From: Papilionanthe hookeriana x Papilionanthe teres
Lineage: Eukaryota > Streptophyta > Magnoliopsida > Asparagales > Orchidaceae
Direction of reading: 5' to 3'
Length of the DNA stretch: 64,000 nucleotides
NCBI GenBank assembly: GCA_022702705.1
Contig: CM040421.1
Span: 73,774,121 to 73,838,120, forward strand
The notes beneath the pieces were generated by a model. That model worked only from the letters and a program-made list of their open reading frames with translations, was not told the origin of the DNA and made no database searches. Below are positions 12,245 to 23,010 of the stretch, piece after piece. The first letter of the stretch is position 1; each line of letters starts with the position of its first letter. The translations under genes were made by a program, and so were the position numbers.

Positions 12245-12420
12245 TTCTTTGGCGATTTTGGGGTTTAGAGGCGGTTTTGGGTAGTTTAAATGGAAGGATT
12301 GCCGCCTAACACCGTCAAAATTTGAATTTAAGAATGAGAGAACTATTTCTGGCCGACGGCGCGGTCCAACGCTGATTGTAGTGCTATCCGGCGCTCGAGC
12401 ACAATTCTGGCCAAATTTTC
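12245..12420 (-). promoter_or_regulatory. E1 spacer 1: GC dyad plus TTTAAA box before ORF a
   Basis: The GC-rich block at 12351-12400 (minus-sense GAGCGCCGGATAGC...) is followed about 60 bp downstream by CATTTAAAC (12284-12292) and a C-rich leader of about 40 bp to the ATG at 12244. The block resembles that of the same element's LTR (7472-7512). The interpretation as an internal promoter is inference. Confidence 0.45.
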
Positions 12421-12558
12421 ACTTCGTTAGAATTCATTCATAATTCAATTTAATTCATTTCATTACGTTGTCTATGATATTTAAGGATGGGTAGGACTTA
12501 AGTATGTGCAATCTAACAAAAATAACAATTCAAACAAGCAAATCACTAAACATAACTA

Positions 12559-12605
12559 TGGGTTGCTTCTCACGAAGAGCTTGGTTTAACGTCGTCAGCC
12601 CGACA
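12559..12605 (-). other. Conserved post-pol tail motif of Athila-like elements
   Basis: The minus strand reads GGGCTGACGACGTTAAACC..., ending in GCAACCC. A near-identical block sits right after pol in E2 (45287-45331). Conservation outside a frame between diverged elements suggests a cis function in the RNA. I know this block as typical of the family but not what it does. Confidence 0.7.
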
Positions 12606-14155
12606 TAACCTTTGGTTATTCAGGTTGATCCAAAGTTAAACCTCTTTAAAATTAGTTCTATTGCTTTCAAAATATGGTTTTAAACTGTGTCCATTAACTT
12701 TGAATATTCTTCCAGTTTTAGGGTCTTCAATAATAATAGCTCAGAATTGATAGATTTTTATAACAGTGAATGGTCCTATCCATCTAGATTTCTGTTTCCC
12801 AGGAAATAATCTCAGTATAGTATTGTATAATAACACTTTTGGTCCTGGCTCAAATTCCTTTTTAACAATTTTCCGATCATGCCATATTTTCATTCTCTCC
12901 TTGTATATTCTATCATTTTCATATGGTTCATTTCGGATTTCTTCCAAATCATTCAATTGCAACAATCTTCTCTCACCAGCATCTTTTAGATTAAAATTTA
13001 ATTTCTTTATCGCCCAATATGCTTTACATTCTAATTCAACTAGCAAATGACAAGTCTTCCTAAAAATTAATCTATAAGGGGACATTCCTATAAGAGTTTT
13101 AGAATCAGTTTTGTATACTCATAAAATGACGTCTAATCTAGCAGACCAATCTACTTCATCAGGATTTATGACTTTTTCTAAAATTTGTTTAATTTCACGA
13201 TTTGATACCTCGCTAAACCATTGGTTTGGGGATGATAAGCTGTAGAGATTCTATGCATAATATTATATTTTTTAGTCAATCTCTAAATAAGATTATTTTT
13301 AAAATGGGATCCTCCATCAGTGATGATTACTTTAGGCATTCCATATCTTGTGAAAATATTTTTCATTAAAAATCTTGAAACGCTTTTAGCATCACATTTA
13401 GTAAAGTTATTACCTCAATCCATTTTGATACGTAATCCACAACAATTAATATATATGAATTTCCAAATGAAGAAATGAATGGTCCCATAAAATCTAATCC
13501 CCAAGAATCAAAAATCTCAACTTCCAATGTAAAATTTAGAGACATTTCATTCCTTCCAGAGATATTGCCTACCCTCTAACATCGCTCATAGGATTTGAAA
13601 AATCTATAAACATCTCTAAAAATGGTAGGCCAAGAAAATTTAGATTGTAAAATCTTATGTGTTGTTTGAAATGTCCTCTGAATTCATAATCATGACATGC
13701 TCAAATAATTTGTTCAGTTTCTTCATAAGGCACACATCTCCTAATAATAAGATTCTTATATTGTTTGTATAAATTAAGATTGTCCCAAAAATAAGATTTA
13801 GCACCATATATGAATTTTTTCTATTGTTGCATTGTTAATTCTAGTGGTAAAATGTTACTAACAATGTAGTTCACAATATCAGCATACCACGATAAATTTC
13901 TTTCTTTAATATTATACAATTGCTCATCAGGGAAAGTTTCAATTATTTCCTTTTAAAATCAGACAATTTATTTTGTTAAAGTCTAGATAAATGATCAGTT
14001 ATTTGGTTATCGACTCCTTTTCTATCGAAAATCACAAAATCAAATTCTTGCATTCAAAGCATCCATCGAATTAATCTTGGTTTAGCATTCTTCTTTTGCA
14101 TTAAATTATTAATAGCAGAATGATCAGTATGCACTATACATTTGGTTCTAATTAA
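12599..14155 (-). repeat. Tandem unit C: RNase H end plus integrase
   Basis: Third and last unit (about 1557 bp) of a head-to-tail triplication in the E1 pol. On the minus strand it holds the end of RNase H (HTDHS region), the integrase zinc finger, core and C-terminal domain (12741-13085 frame: MSPYRLIFRKTCHLLVELE... with RLFPGK...RWIGPFTV). Unlike the other two units it runs on into the genuine post-pol tail, so it marks the original 3' boundary. Broken by stops. Confidence 0.85.
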
Positions 14156-15727
14156 CCCAACATAACCTTTGGTTATTTAGGTTGATCCAACATTAAAACC
14201 TCTTTAAAATTAGTTCTATTGTCTTCAAAATACGGTTTTAATTTGTGTCCATTAACTTTGAATATTCTTCCAGTTTTAGGGTCTTCGATAACAACAGCTC
14301 CGAATTGATAAATTTTTATAACAGTGAATGGTCTTATCCATCTAGAATTCAGTTTCCCAGGAAATAAGCTTAGTCTAGTATTGTATAATAAAACTTTTTG
14401 TCCTGGCTCAAATTCCTTTTTAACAATTTTCCGATCATACCATATTTTCATTCTCTTCTTGTATATTCTATCATTTTCATATGATTCATTTATGATTTCT
14501 TCCAATTCGTTCAATTGCAACAATCTTTTCTCACCAACATCTTTCAGATTAAAACCATTTAATCTCTTTATCGCCAAATATGCTTTACATTCTAATTCAA
14601 CTGGCAAGTGACAGGTCTTCCTAAAAATTAATCTATAAAGGGACATTTCAATAAGAGTTTTAGAAGCAGTTCTGTATGCCCATAAAATGGTGTCTAATCT
14701 AGCAGACCAATCTACTTTATCAGGATTTATGACTTTTTCTAGAATTCGTTTAATTTCACAATTAGATACCTCGCTAAACCATTGGTTGGGGTTGATAAGC
14801 TGTAGAGATTCTATGCATAATATTATATTTTTTTAGCCAATTTTTTAATCAGATTATTTTTAAAATGGGATCCTCCATCAGTGATGATTACTTTAGGCAT
14901 TCCATATCTTGTGAAATTATTTTTCATTAAAAACCTTGAAACGCTTCTAGCATCACATTTTGGTAAAGCTATTACCTTAGTCCATTTAGATACACAATCC
15001 ACAACAATTAATATATATGAATTTCCAAATGAAGGAATAAATGGTCCCATAAAATCTAATCTCCAAGCATAAAAAATCTTAACTTCCAATATAAAATTTA
15101 GAGACATTTGATTCTTTCTAGATATATTACATATCCTATAACATCAATCACAGGATTTGAAAAATCTATAAACATCTCTAAAAATAGTAGGCCAATAAAT
15201 CCAGATTGTAAAATCTTATGTGATGATCTATCAGTTCTGAAATGTCCTCTGAACTCAGAATCATGACATCCTCTAATAATTTGTTCAGTTTCTTCATAAG
15301 ACACACATCTCCTAATAATAAGATCTTTACATTGCTTCTATAAATTAAAATTGTCCCAAAAATAAGATTTAACATCATATATGAATTTTTTCTATTGTTG
15401 CATTGTTAATTCTAATGGTAAAATGTTACTAACGATGTAGTTCACAATATCAGTATACTACGGTAAATTTCTTTCTTTAATATTATACAGTTGCTCATTA
15501 GGGAAAGTTTCGATTATTTCCTTTTCAAAATCAGACAATTTATTTTGTTCAAGTCTAGATAAATGATCAATTATTTGGTCATCGACTCCTTTTCTATCAA
15601 TAATCACAAAATCAAATTCTTGCATTCAAAGCATCCATCGAATTAATCTTGGCTTAGCATCCTTCTTTTGCATTAAATATTTAATAGTAGAATGATCAGT
15701 ATGCATTATACATTTGGTTCCAATTAA
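14156..15727 (-). repeat. Tandem unit B: RNase H end plus integrase
   Basis: Middle unit (1572 bp). The integrase C-terminal frame (14173-14646, 157 aa) is the best preserved: VELECKAYLAIKRL, LLYNTRLSLFPGK, FKVNGHKLKPYF. The integrase core frame (14823-15107) shows LDFMGPF with the first catalytic Asp and IITDGGSHF with the second. The zinc-binding part lies at 15098-15304. The end of pol is fused directly to the next RNase H segment with no LTR between, so this copy cannot be expressed as part of pol. Confidence 0.88.
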
Positions 15728-17272
15728 CCCGACATAACCTTTGGTTATTCAGGTTGATCCAACATTAAAACCTTTATAAAATTATTTTATTGCCATCAAA
15801 ATACTATTTTAATTTTTGTCCAATAAATTTGAATATTCTTCCAGTTTTAGGGTCTTCATAACAATAGCTCCGAATTAATAGATTTTTATAACAGTTAATT
15901 GTCCTATCCATCTAGATTTCAGTTTTCCAGGAAATAATCTCAGTCTAGTATTGTATAATAAAACTTTTTGTCCTGGCTCAAATTCATTTGTAACAATTTT
16001 TCGATCATGCAATATTTTCATTCTCTCCTTGCATATTCTATCATTGTCATATGATTCATTTCTGATTTCTTCCAATTCGTTCAATTGCAACCATATTTTC
16101 TCACTAGCATCTTTCAGATTAAAATTTAATTTCTTTGTCGCCCAATATGCTTTACATTCTAATTCAACTGGCAATTGACAGGTCTTCTAAAAAATTAATC
16201 GATAAGGAGACATTCCTATAGGAGATTTAGAAGCAGTTCTGTATGCCCATAAAATGGTGTCTAATATAGCAGACCAATCTACTTTATCATGATTTATGAC
16301 TTTTTCTAAAATTCATTTAATTTCATGATTAGATACCTCGCTAAACCATTGGTTTGGGGATGATAAGTTGTAGAGATTCTATGCATAATATTATATTTTT
16401 TAGCCAATCTCTGAATCAGATTATTTTTAAAATGGGATCATTCATCAGTGATGATTACTCTAGGCATTCCATATCTTGTGAAAATATTTTTCATTAAAAA
16501 CCTTGAAACGATTCTACCATCACATTTTTGTAAAGCAATTGCCTCAATCCATTTAGATATGTAATCCACAGTAATTAATATATATGAATTTCCAAATGAA
16601 GGAATAAATGGTCCCATAAAATCTAATCCCCAAGCATCAAAAATCTCAACTTCCAATGTAAAATTTAGAGACATTTCATTCTTTCTAGATAAATTACCTA
16701 CCCTTTAACATCGATCACAGGATTTGAAAAATCTATAAACATCTCTAAAAATAGTAGGCCAAAAAAATCCAAATTGTAAAATATTATGTGATGTTCTATC
16801 AGTTCTGAAATGTCCTCCGAATTCAAAGTCACGACATCCTCGAATAATTTGTTCAGTTTCTTCATAAGGCACACATATCCTAATAAAATAAGATCTTTGC
16901 ATTGCTTGTATAAGTTAGGATTGTCCCAAAAATAAGATTTAGCATCATATATGAATTTTTTCTATTGTTGCATTGTTAATTCTAGTTCACAATATCAGCA
17001 TACCACGGTAAATTTCTTTCTTTAATATTATACAGTTGCTCATCAGGGAAAGTTTTGATTATTTCCTTTTCAAAATCAGACAATTTATTTTGTTAAAGTC
17101 TAGATAAATGATCAGCTATTTGGTTATCGACTCCTTTTCTATCTACAATCACAAAATCAAATTCTTACATTCAAAGTATCCATCGACTTAATCTTGGTTT
17201 AGCATCCTTCTTTTGCATTAAATATTTAATAACAAAATTATCAGAACGCACTATACATTTGGTTCCAATTAA
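15728..17272 (-). repeat. Tandem unit A: RNase H end plus integrase
   Basis: First unit (about 1545 bp), contiguous with the upstream RNase H at 17273-17570. Integrase pieces are seen at 15875-16174 (C-terminal), 16438-16674 (core; AWGLDFMGPF, SKWIEAIAL) and 16705-16902 (zinc-binding part ending CDRC). A small deletion near 16983 removes about 23 bp relative to unit B. Head-to-tail joins at 15727/15728 and 14155/14156 fall at AATTAA|CCC. Confidence 0.87.
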
Positions 17273-17576
17273 GTATGATCTACATTTTCAAAGGCATAAA
17301 GTATAGCTAATAACTCTCTTTCTGTAGTAGTGTAATTAGTTTGAGCATCAGACTTTTGCTAGCGTAGTATATAACTTTAAACATTTTCTCGTACATTTGT
17401 CCTAAAACAACTCAAATAGCATAATCACTTGCATTGCACATTTATTCAAATTGTTTCTCCCAGTCAGGTGAAACTACTATAGGAGCAGCGATTAATTTTT
17501 TCTTTAGTGAGTCGAAAGCTTTTAAACATTCTTTGTTAAAATCAAACTTCTTATCTTTTTCTAAAAGTTGATTGAC
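17273..17576 (-). pseudogene. E1 RNase H (N-terminal part)
   Basis: Minus-strand frame with LLEKDKKFDFNKECLKAF and PDWEKQFE, a stop, then MCNASDYAI and LGQMYEKMFKVIY. In E2 the matching motif is CDASDYAIGAVLGQ, so the first RNase H catalytic Asp is Asn here, a G-to-A change in the sense strand. The domain is separated from the RT by the LTR insert at 17577-19166. Confidence 0.75.
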
Positions 17577-19166
17577 CACAGAAAAATGTATTGAGAGATT
17601 TATACCAATTTTATATGAAATTGCACTTTAAAGAAAGGTATTTTCTGTGTTTTATTGCAGGAATGAAGAATTATAAGAACTGAAAGCAAAAAGCACAAAA
17701 GAAGCGAATTTGGAGTAAAAAGGACTGAAATAGATGAAAATTGAACTATCCCGCCGACGGCGAGGAAAAGGCCACCGACGGTGAGTTTTTCCCGAAAGTT
17801 TTGAATATATTATAAGGAAATCCTACTGACGGCGAGATCGAGCCCGCCGACAGCGAGATCAGCGCGGTTAGCCCATCTTCTAGAAGCCCGCCGACGGTGA
17901 GATCGAGCCCGCCGACGGCGAGATCGAGCCCGCCGAGGCGAGATCGAGCCCGCCGACGGCGAGATCGTTGAATTGAGCCAGATACATTGAACCTGGACGC
18001 TTTTTGAAGAGGTGCTTAAGCAACCTTTGAAAATTTGACTCCTTCTATAAATAGAGACAAATTCTAGTAAGTTGTGTGTCATTCTAGAGTCTTTTAGTTT
18101 CTATATAGTGTCTTTCTAGTGTATTTAAGTGTGTTAAGCGTCTTGGTGAGTTTAATTAAGTGTGCTGTACTAGAAGGAAGAGTCAACGGAACTTCAAGGA
18201 GTCTGCTTTGGGAGAAGAATTAAGATAAGTATATTTTTTATTGTTTGTTAACTTTAATGAAATCCATGCTTTGTGTTATTTTTCCCATGTATTCTGAGTA
18301 GTTTCCATAGTCTTTCTCCTTGTCATCGAGATTTTGTGAAATGATGAATTAAAGTAGTTGTGCCTAAAAATATGAAAATAGAAATTGTGCTAATCATTTA
18401 CTTAAATCTTTATTTACTTTCAATCTGGCCAATTGATTTGTTAACATATGTTGAATTATCAACTATAGTAAAGATTACATCCAAGATTCAGGGAAGTCAA
18501 AAGCCTTGGAACGAGGGTGCAAATAAATAGGGAAATATTAACTATCGGGCGTAGAATTGGACATTTTAGTGTGATAGACTAAAATCATCAATTCGGTTCT
18601 ATTGTTTGGGAGATGAAGTGTAGATGTTAGACCTTAGGCGAGGGGAACGTGGGAGCTCTGAAGTGGCAGTTAGTATCCTCCCAGCCTAGCCCCAGATTCA
18701 GTAACCAAACATAAGACTAGTCAATGTTCTTTGCACCTGGACCAAAGGGTAAAGAATATGAATGCTCCTATTTGGCCCAATACAATTAAAAACTCATTTA
18801 ATTCTTCATTCACTTAATTCTCTCAAACAAGGAGAAAGATACTTTTCTGAAATCTTATATTCAACCTTTTAAGCATTAGTTTATTATAGTCTAAGTGTTC
18901 TTAATTTCCGTATATTAATTTAGTAAGTAAGTCTACTTTAATTTGTCTTTGGAATTCTCTAACTTCCTTGTGGGATCGATATCTAGGACTCCATTAGAGC
19001 CCTATATTACTTGATAACGATACATATACTTGCGTAGTATCCACAATATAAATCATAAATTTCATAACAGAATCATCAGTATATATATACAGTGCGGGAT
19101 CAAGTTTTTGGTGTCGTTGCTAATTTTCATATCATAGTTGTAAGTATAAATATCAAAAAGTGGATC
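17577..19166 (+). mobile_element. LTR-PBS insert in E1 RNase H
   Basis: Insert of 1590 bp flanked on both sides by ATTGAC (17571-17576 and 19167-19172). It holds an A-rich stub (CAGAAAAA), an LTR from TGTATTG (17587) to GGGATCA (19102), an Athila-type PBS (AGTTTTTGGTGTCGTTGC, 19103-19120) and about 46 bp of leader. The TATAAATAG box is at 18046-18054. It is not a clean solo LTR because PBS and leader are attached. Truncation or an unusual integration product is likely. Confidence 0.7.
17750..17970 (+). repeat. GC-rich minisatellite upstream of the LTR TATA box
   Basis: Degenerate units of about 21 bp built on CGCCGACGGCGAGATCGAGC. Four are consecutive at 17886-17966, with others at 17819-17855 and around 17753-17785. 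The core CGCCG-A-CGGCG is a perfect dyad around one base. The array ends about 76 bp before the TATA box. It occupies the same place as the GGCGCC dyads in the E2 LTR. Confidence 0.85.
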
Positions 19167-20619
19167 ATTGACATAAAGGCTTAGTAATTTTTAAAAAATC
19201 TTTAATGTATCTCCTGTACAATCCAGCATGTCCCAAAAAGCTTTTTACCCCTCTCACTGTGGTAGGTGGTGGTAATTTTCTATAATTTGAATCTTTACAT
19301 GTTCTACTTCCATGCCATATTTAGATATTCTATGCCCAAGTACAATTCCTTCTGCAACCATAAATTGACATTTTTCCCAGTTTATGACTAAATTTGTTCT
19401 TCCGCATACCTCTTAAAACTTTTTCTATGTTGCTTAGGCATGCATTAAATGAGTCTCCAAATACTGAGAAATCATCCATAAACACTTCTATTCCATCATC
19501 TATCAAATTGCTAAATATTAACATCATACATCTTTGAAATGTTGCAGGTGCATTACATAATCCAAAAGGAATTCTTCTAAAAGCAAAAGTTCCATAAGGA
19601 TTAATAAATATAATTTTCTCTTCATCCTCAAGAGCAATCGGTATTTGGTGATAACCAGTATATCCATCCAAAAAACAATAATACTTGTGCCCAGCAAGTC
19701 TGTGTAACATTTGGTCTAGGAAAGGTAAAGAAAGGTGATCTTTTCTGGAGGAGACATTTAATTTTCTATAATCAATACATATTCTCCAACCAGTGACTTG
19801 CCTTGTTTGTATAATTTCATTCTTTTCATTTATGTCAGCTATCACTCCTCCTTTCTAAGGAACAGAATAAATTGGATTTGCCAAAGCACTATTAGAAATG
19901 GGATATATGATTCCAGCATCTAATCACTTTAAAATTTCTTTCTTTACTACTTATTTCATCATTGGGTTCAGTTTCCTTTGCAGATAAACTCTAAGTTTAT
20001 ATTCATTGTCTAATAAAATTTTGTGCACACAAATAAATGGGTTAATTCCTTTGATATCAGCTAAAGTTTAACCAAAAGTTCTTTTATATTTCTTTAGCGT
20101 AAAAAGTAATTTTTGTTCCTGTAACTCATTTAAATCTGAGGATAGGATAATTGGTAATATTGATGATTTCCCTAAAAATACATACTTCAAATATTTTGGA
20201 AGAGTTTTCATTTCAAGTTCAGGAGGTTTCACAATAGATGGAGTTAAGCTTTTATATTCAGGTTCTGTTGAATCAAGCATTTTAAATTTTTCCTGAACAT
20301 ATTCTATTTCTTCATTATCGGTCTCATCAAAATCATCTTCTATCTCATCATGATTCTTGTTTTTTAAATCTTCATGTTCTATTTTCTCTTCAAATTTTTC
20401 TTTAAAATATTCCTCTCTCAAATAATTACATATTTCCATTCTAAAGCATTCATCATCTTTTTCTATTGAGAGATATTTCATTGACTTTAAAATGTTAAAT
20501 GTTACCTCTTGGTCATTTACTCTCATAGTAAATTCTCCTCTTTGAATATCAATCATAACTCTTCCTGTAGCTAGGAATTGTCTTTCCAAGATAATAGATA
20601 TTTCCTTACCTTATTCCAT
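19167..20619 (-). pseudogene. E1 protease end, linker and reverse transcriptase
   Basis: The minus-strand frame starts just left of the giant LTR with KEISIILERQFLATGR and runs through MIDIQRGEFTMRVNDQEVTF, an acidic linker and the pre-RT segment to about 20068. After several stops the RT follows (19845-19330): WRICIDYRKLN, LPFLDQMLHRLAG, FLDGYTGYHQIPI, FGLCNAPATFQRCM and the catalytic box FMDDFSVFG. It ends in FLGHAGLYRRYIKDF and KPLC next to the LTR-PBS insert. RT core motifs are preserved, but stops at the linker/RT border and after the RT make it a pseudogene. Confidence 0.88.
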
Positions 20620-22721
20620 TGTCGGCATATTTTTAGGTTGAGTGCTTTATTTTGAAAAGGAGGTCGCCTACAGAAATTGTCGGCGAATTTTTTAATTTAA
20701 TTTAAATAAATAATTTGAAAAGTAGTATTTGATTTTGAAAATAATTTTTAAATTTGAAGATTTTAAGATATGAAATCAAACTGATCCCACATCCCGAATA
20801 GTTTATATAAACGAGCACCACACCGCAAACTGTATATCTATCTCGGAGAATAGACACACTCGCTTGATGATGGGGCTCGATTAAATAAACTAGAAGATTT
20901 GTGACATCCGTTTGGTTTGCGAACCAATTTTATAAGCCGATAAGTTCCCCCGCTTAATATAAGTAAATTAAGCGGTGGTTTATATTACCTCGGGTTCTTA
21001 AAATTCCCTATAAGGGCAAGCCCCTATAGCTTAATTACATCTTAAGTGACGGGAATCACCTAAGAAAACTCTCGATAATAATCAGTAGTTCTGCTCTCAA
21101 GAATTTCAAAGTTTAAGTTTTTAAGGGATTGAAGTTTGGAATTTCAATAGGGAATGGATCAAATTTGGAACATTTTATTTTTGGAATTCAAAGGAAGAAA
21201 GGTAAGAGAAATTACAGATTCAAAGCGAACTTCGATAATTTCTCGACTATCCTATTGTTTGGCTTGAATTTAGGAAAGCCCTAATGTTTATTTAATGTTT
21301 TGATCTTGCCAATTTTAATTAATTAGGACTTATATTCATATGACACAATCATACAAACAGCCTCGAAGATGTGAGGGTTTATGTCGTACCGAACGATCAC
21401 CTCGGAGTCCTAAGACCGGTTAGGGCTTAATTTACATGATATGATCATGCAAATGCCTAACGAAGAGTTGAGGATTTATATTGCACTAGGCAAACTACCT
21501 CGAAATCCTATGGCATAGTTATTTAATTCTAAGAAAGTTTTGCTGAAGTAGACTCAGGTTTTGCTGATGACGATGGCCGTGCTGCCCACCATGCTCCGAG
21601 CTCCTTGTTGTTGTTGCAGATGTTTAGTTATAGAAATTATAAATCAAGAGATGAGAGAAGTGTTTTGGTTCAGAGAAGGTCTTAATTTCCAAGTGTTTTT
21701 TATGTTTTAATTAAAACAAATCTTAAAGTTGATTATGACAACACCGGTTAAGATCCCACGGTTCCATCCTTCCGGCATCGTTATTTTTATCGGATTCACT
21801 TAGTCTAGATGAATTTGCTAAACCCAACTGAATGAGTTCCACACTTTCATTTAGACCGTGGGAAATCCCGTTAGCAACACGTAGGTTACATCATCCGAGG
21901 TATTCCCTATCATCCAACAAGACGTTTTAATTTAGTTGTAGTTGTAGTTTTGTTGTTCTGTTTGTGATTAAATTTTGAGTTGTTTTATATTTTGAAATGT
22001 TGTGGCGGTGAATTTTATCTTGTATTGACTTTTAATTTAGTTTTGGTTTCAATTTTAGGGACTATCCTAAAGGTGTGGGTTTTCATGCAACAGTTGTTTA
22101 TCATGCAAGAAAAGTAAGTGCGATGCGATTAAGTAAATTACAATAAGTAAATTGTAATAAAACAAAAGCGTACCTGGAGGGTCTTCCGTCATCCCAAGCT
22201 GCACTTAAACACAATTTAGAATATTTAAGCATTTAAAGCAAGTTCCTAGGTAAAGTTAAGGGAAGGGTTATGGTTTTCTACCAAGTTTCTAATCCTATAG
22301 CTAGTCATCTCCTATGACGTCTGTAGCTCTTTGTGTTTTGGTTTAAGGACGATTTTCTTCATCAAAGAACAATTAAGTTCAATTGTTCTTATAAATATCC
22401 TATCATATCGAGGAAGTGCTTAAGACGAGTCTTAAACATCTTTTCAATACCTCTAGGATTATTTTAAGTCCAAGAGAATTTAATTATACAAATGAATTAA
22501 TCATCCAGGAGTTCAAGTTTTGTTATCTTGCTCAGTGAACTAGGACATTTGAATATCCTATAAGTGAAGTAACACTTCACTTAATACTCTGTTTAGGAGT
22601 TATGACAACAAGAGCTTTTGAGGGCAAATTGATGTTCAAGTGATTTATGATTTAATTTAATTTCAATTAATAGGTTTAAGTTTGGAATAGTGTTCAAGTT
22701 GTTTTAGATTTATTTTGTTAT

Positions 22722-23010
22722 ATTTAATTCAATTTAATTTTAATTTAATTTTAGTTTAATTTAATTTGGTTTAGTTTTAATTTTAATTTAATTTAATTTA
22801 TTTAATTTAATTTTAATTTTATTTTAACTTAATTTTATTTTTTTATTTAATTTAATTTAATTTAATTTAATTTAATGTGATTTAATTTAATTTAATTTAA
22901 TTTAAATTTTAATTTAATTTAACTTAATTTAATCTTTAATTTAATTAAATTTTAATTTAATTTTATTTTAGATTTTAATTTAATTTTATTTTTAATTTTA
23001 ATTTAATATT
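22722..23010. repeat. Degenerate (TTTAA)n array in giant LTR copy A
   Basis: Pentanucleotide-like TTTAA repeats with interruptions, at about 5.05-5.35 kb from the LTR start. Equivalent arrays occupy the same LTR position at 50930-51245, 59985-60345 and in the fragment at 37226-37548, so the array belongs to the LTR family. Confidence 0.9.

Noticed and set aside
12766..13050. Plus-strand frames over the integrase region (also 14324-14611 and 15951-16178)
   Set aside because: Antisense shadows of the minus-strand integrase; their similarity to each other only reflects the triplication.
17886..17966. CRISPR-like repeat array
   Set aside because: Units are contiguous without spacers, within a plant LTR.
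22722..23010. Centromeric or satellite array
   Set aside because: The pentamer array is short and sits at the same LTR position in every copy, so it is part of the retrotransposon.
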